Source of the DNA: Tsukamurella conjunctivitidis
Lineage (GTDB): Bacteria > Actinomycetota > Actinomycetes > Mycobacteriales > Mycobacteriaceae
Direction: 5' to 3'
Assembly (NCBI RefSeq): GCF_007858475.1
Contig: NZ_VIGX01000018.1
Location: forward strand, 1-64,000
Length of the DNA stretch: 64,000 bases
Shown here: piece after piece, positions 61,459-64,000 of the stretch
How positions within the stretch are numbered: the first letter of the stretch is position 1
Layout of the letters: every line of letters starts with the position of its first letter
Notes under the pieces: generated by a model
Seen by the model: only the letters and a program-made list of their open reading frames with translations
Told to the model about the DNA's origin: nothing
Databases searched by the model: none
Position numbers and translations under genes: made by a program

Positions 61459-62496
61459 ATGCGTCACGGAGACATCTCCTCCAGCCCGGATACCGTCGGC
61501 GTCGCCGTCGTCAACTACAAGATGCCCCGCCTGCACGATCGCGCGGGCGTCATCGAGAACTGTCACAAGATCGCCGAGATGATCGTCGGGATGAAGGCCG
61601 GCCTGCCGGGCATGGACCTCGTCGTCTTCCCCGAGTACTCCACGCAGGGCATCATGTACGACCCCGACGAGATGTACGCGACCGCCGCCGCGATCCCCGG
61701 AGAGGAGACCAAGATCTTCTCCGACGCCTGCCGCAAGGCGGGCACCTGGGGCGTCTTCTCGATCACCGGCGAGCAGCACGAGGACCACCCGATCAAGCCG
61801 CCGTACAACACCCTGATCCTCATCAACGATCAGGGTGAGATCGTCCAGAAGTACCGCAAGATCATCCCCTGGGCGCCGATCGAGGGGTGGTACCCCGGCA
61901 GTTCGACCTACGTGGTCGACGGCCCCAAGGGGCTCAAGGTCTCACTCATCGTGTGCGACGACGGCAACTACCCGGAGATCTGGCGCGACTGCGCGATGAA
62001 GGGCGCCGAGCTCGTCGTGCGGTGCCAGGGCTACATGTACCCGTCGAAGGACCAGCAGGTGCTCATGGCGAAGGCGATGGCGTGGGCCAACAACGTCTAC
62101 GTCGCCGTCGCGAACGCCGCGGGCTTCGACGGTGTCTACTCCTACTTCGGCCACTCGGCGATCATCGGTTTCGACGGACGCACCCTCGGTGAGACCGGCG
62201 AGGAGGAGTACGGCATCCAGTACGCGCAGCTCTCCGTCTCGACGATCCGCGACGCCCGCAAGCACGATCAGTCGCAGAACCACCTGTTCAAGATCCTCCA
62301 CCGCGGCTACACGGGTATCCACGCCGCGGGCGAGGGCGACAAGGGCGTCGCCGAGTGCCCGTTCGACTTCTACAAGCTGTGGGTCACCGACGCCGAGGCG
62401 GCGCGGGAGCAGGTCGAATCCTTCACGCGCGACACGATCGGCGTGGCCGAATGCCCCGTCGGCACCATCCCCACCGAGAAGACCCGCGAGGCGTAA
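61459..62496 (+). CDS. amiE: Aliphatic amidase (acetamidase)
   Basis: 345 residues, matching P. aeruginosa AmiE (346) in length. It hydrolyses short aliphatic amides to acid and ammonia. The nitrilase-superfamily triad is at the canonical numbers: Glu59 ([10 protein letters not shown]), Lys134 (KYRKIIPW) and Cys166 ([16 protein letters not shown]). The conserved [19 protein letters not shown] and the C-terminal swap arm are present. GAAAGG precedes ATG 61459. It is cytoplasmic and hexameric in relatives. The channel AmiS upstream brings in the substrate. Confidence 0.97.
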   Translation: MRHGDISSSPDTVGVAVVNYKMPRLHDRAGVIENCHKIAEMIVGMKAGLPGMDLVVFPEYSTQGIMYDPDEMYATAAAIPGEETKIFSDACRKAGTWGVFSITGEQHEDHPIKPPYNTLILINDQGEIVQKYRKIIPWAPIEGWYPGSSTYVVDGPKGLKVSLIVCDDGNYPEIWRDCAMKGAELVVRCQGYMYPSKDQQVLMAKAMAWANNVYVAVANAAGFDGVYSYFGHSAIIGFDGRTLGETGEEEYGIQYAQLSVSTIRDARKHDQSQNHLFKILHRGYTGIHAAGEGDKGVAECPFDFYKLWVTDAEAAREQVESFTRDTIGVAECPVGTIPTEKTREA

Positions 62497-62498
62497 CC

Positions 62499-63623
62499 GT
62501 GCCCTTCATCACCGATCGCCTGGCCGCCGAGGGTGTCGACCTCGGCGGCCGGGAGGCCACTCGCCCCACGGACGCCGACTTCGCCAAGGCGGCGATCGGG
62601 CGGGTCGACGCGGCGCGGATCCTGGCGCAGCTGCGTGCCAACGTCTTCGGCCAGGACCACGCGATCGAGTCGATCTTCAAGACCCTGTCCGTGGTGCAGG
62701 CGGGCCTCACCGACAAGACGCGGCCGCTCGCGAGCCATCTCCTCGTGGGGCCCACCGGGACTGGGAAGACGGAGATCGTGCGCCAGCTCGCGTCCGCGCT
62801 GCGGACCGGGCCCGACGACTTCTGCCAGGTGGACATGTCGGCGATGGCGCAGGAGCACTACGCGGCCTCCTTCGCCGGGGCTCCGCCCGGCTACTCGGGC
62901 TCGAAGGAGGGGCTGAGCGTCTTCGACCGGGACCGGATCGAGGGGACGGTCTCGATGCCGGGGATCGTGCTCTTCGACGAGGTCGAGAAGGCGCACACGA
63001 CCGTGCTGCGGGCGCTGCTGCACGTCCTCGACCGGGGGCAGCTGACGCTCGCGAACGGTCAGCAGCGGTACGACTTCCGCAACTGCCTGGTGTTCATGAC
63101 CTCCAACCTCGGCAGCCGCGAGCTGCGCGCCGAGCAGGAGCGCCCGTGGCACCGCGCCGGGCGTTCGGTCTCGCGGTTGCTGCCCGCGGCGGCGGGGGAG
63201 CGTGTGGACCGCGTCCTGGAGGGCCGCCTGGACCGGATCTCGGAGCAGTCGATCGCGCGGTTCTTCGACCCGGAGTTCCTCAACCGGATCGACGAGGTGA
63301 CACTGTTCGAGGAGCTCTCCCAGGACACCGCGGTCGAGGTGGCGCGCCACGAGCTGGCGATGTTCGCCGACCGTGCGCGCAAGCGCGGTGTGGACCTGAC
63401 GATCGACGACGCCGTGGCCGCACTCCTCGTCGAGACCGGATTCGACCCGGTCTACGGTGCGCGGTCGGTGCGCCGAGCGATCCGGCACGACGTGTGGCCG
63501 ATGGTCGCCGAGACGGTGATCGCGCACCGGGCGGCGCGCATGGCCGACACCGCGAGCCGCGTCTCCGCTGCCCTCGTGGTCGACGACGGCGCGGTGCGCT
63601 GCCGTGTGGGCGAGGCGGGCTAG
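62499..63623 (+). CDS. amiB: AmiB-like AAA+ ATPase (ClpB/ClpA D2-type)
   Basis: 374 residues from GTG 62499, two bases after amiE. A single AAA_2 domain: Walker A GPTGTGKT at 84-91, pore-loop region GYSGSKEG, Walker B IVLFDEVEKAH at 156-166, sensor 1 VFMTSNLGSRE, arginine finger region FFDPEFLNRID, then a ClpB D2-small domain (DPVYGARSVRRAIRH). Pseudomonas amiB, located next to amiE, is of the same type. It lacks a ClpP-binding loop, so it is more likely a chaperone or remodelling factor for the amidase or the AmiS channel than a protease partner. Its role has not been defined, as far as I know. Confidence 0.85.
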   Translation: MPFITDRLAAEGVDLGGREATRPTDADFAKAAIGRVDAARILAQLRANVFGQDHAIESIFKTLSVVQAGLTDKTRPLASHLLVGPTGTGKTEIVRQLASALRTGPDDFCQVDMSAMAQEHYAASFAGAPPGYSGSKEGLSVFDRDRIEGTVSMPGIVLFDEVEKAHTTVLRALLHVLDRGQLTLANGQQRYDFRNCLVFMTSNLGSRELRAEQERPWHRAGRSVSRLLPAAAGERVDRVLEGRLDRISEQSIARFFDPEFLNRIDEVTLFEELSQDTAVEVARHELAMFADRARKRGVDLTIDDAVAALLVETGFDPVYGARSVRRAIRHDVWPMVAETVIAHRAARMADTASRVSAALVVDDGAVRCRVGEAG

Positions 63624-63627
63624 TCGC

Positions 63628-64000
63628 TCAGATCCGCCGCTGCAGCGCCTCGGCGGCCTGGAGGAGGTCCGCGGCCCAGCGGGCCCCGGGCCGGCGGCCC
63701 ATGCGGTCGATGGGCCCCGAGACCGAGATCGCTGCGATCACCTCGCCCCGCGGATTGCGGACCGGCGCGGAGACGCTCGCGACGCCGGACTCGCGCTCAC
63801 CCGCGCTCTGGGCCCAGCCGCGCTTGCGGACCTCGGCGAGCACCCGGTCGCTGAAGGAGGAATCCGTCCGGGGGTCGGCCCACGCCGCGAGCACCTTCGC
63901 TCCCGAGCCGGCGGTCATCGGTAGGCGGGAACCCACCGGTACGGTGTCCCGCAGGCCCGACGGCGGTTCCGCGGCGGCCACGCACACCCGGTGATCGCCC
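63628..64000 (-). CDS. IclR family regulator, 3' part (partial; probable LtbR/Rv2989 type)
   Basis: The visible 124 residues are the IclR effector domain: VPVGSRLPMTAGSGAKVLAAW, REQ-like RKRGWAQSAGERESGVASVSAPVRN and GEVIAAISVSGPIDRM. The gene runs off the right edge, so the N-terminal helix-turn-helix is missing from the window. The strand and position, after gltX and the tRNAs, correspond to Rv2989 of M. tuberculosis, which is divergent from leuCD. The C. glutamicum orthologue LtbR represses leuB and leuCD. That makes it part of the core region rather than of the amidase cluster, despite lying 4 bp from amiB, tail to tail. Confidence 0.8.
   Translation of the reverse strand, partial: GDHRVCVAAAEPPSGLRDTVPVGSRLPMTAGSGAKVLAAWADPRTDSSFSDRVLAEVRKRGWAQSAGERESGVASVSAPVRNPRGEVIAAISVSGPIDRMGRRPGARWAADLLQAAEALQRRI

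Overview
The window comes from a high-GC, mycolic-acid-type actinobacterium (order Mycobacteriales). GC-rich third codon positions, GTG starts and 4-bp start/stop overlaps are frequent. The core gene order pfkA-gatB-lppZ-doxX-PH domain-ilvBNC-serA-leuB-MFS-FAH-gltX-tRNAs-iclR follows the order I remember for Mycobacterium tuberculosis (about Rv3010c down to Rv2989), orientations included. The protein sequences look like Tsukamurella or a close relative such as Gordonia or Rhodococcus. The genus is an inference; the order is well supported.

Layout. 1-8019: end of pfkA, a proline-rich membrane protein, gatB, the lipoprotein lppZ, a DoxX protein, ilvD and a PH-domain membrane protein. 8081-11887: branched-chain amino acid operon ilvB-ilvN-ilvC behind a transcription attenuator with a 16-residue leader peptide. 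11917-20347: accessory lipid/redox genes: TetR plus a small DoxX-like protein, an AurF-type diiron oxygenase, and an operon of acyl-CoA ligase, DUF3556 membrane protein and carotenoid-desaturase-like flavoprotein, divergent from a PucR regulator. 20386-25155: serA-leuB, an MFS exporter and a FAH-family hydrolase (core).

25157-56427 is a roughly 31-kb catabolic block between two genes (FAH protein and gltX) that I recall as neighbours in M. tuberculosis. Its right third is a complete myo-inositol operon: iolC, a Cgl0159-type aldolase, iolA, iolB, iolD, iolE, iolG, iolH, divergent from an IolR-type GntR repressor. The rest holds an inositol/sugar symporter, an FrcBCA-like ABC importer, six more Gfo/Idh/MocA dehydrogenases, two paralogous TIM-barrel isomerase/epimerase-type enzymes, two LacI regulators, and a phytanoyl-CoA-dioxygenase-like/SDR/MFS operon. 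Short conserved sites upstream of several of these units suggest one regulon. The dehydrogenase plus TIM-barrel modules are the best candidate for an undescribed pathway, possibly for other inositol isomers, inositol ethers or glycosides.

56464-58440: gltX with tRNA-Gln and two identical tRNA-Glu genes. With gatB at the left end this fits the indirect Gln-tRNA(Gln) route. 58594-63623: a small membrane protein and an aliphatic amidase (acetamidase) cluster: amiC divergent from a MarR gene, then amiS, amiE and an AmiB-like AAA+ ATPase. 63628-64000: the 3' part of an IclR regulator, probably the LtbR/Rv2989 type, which predicts leuCD just beyond the window. I saw no insertion sequence, CRISPR array, rRNA or replication origin.
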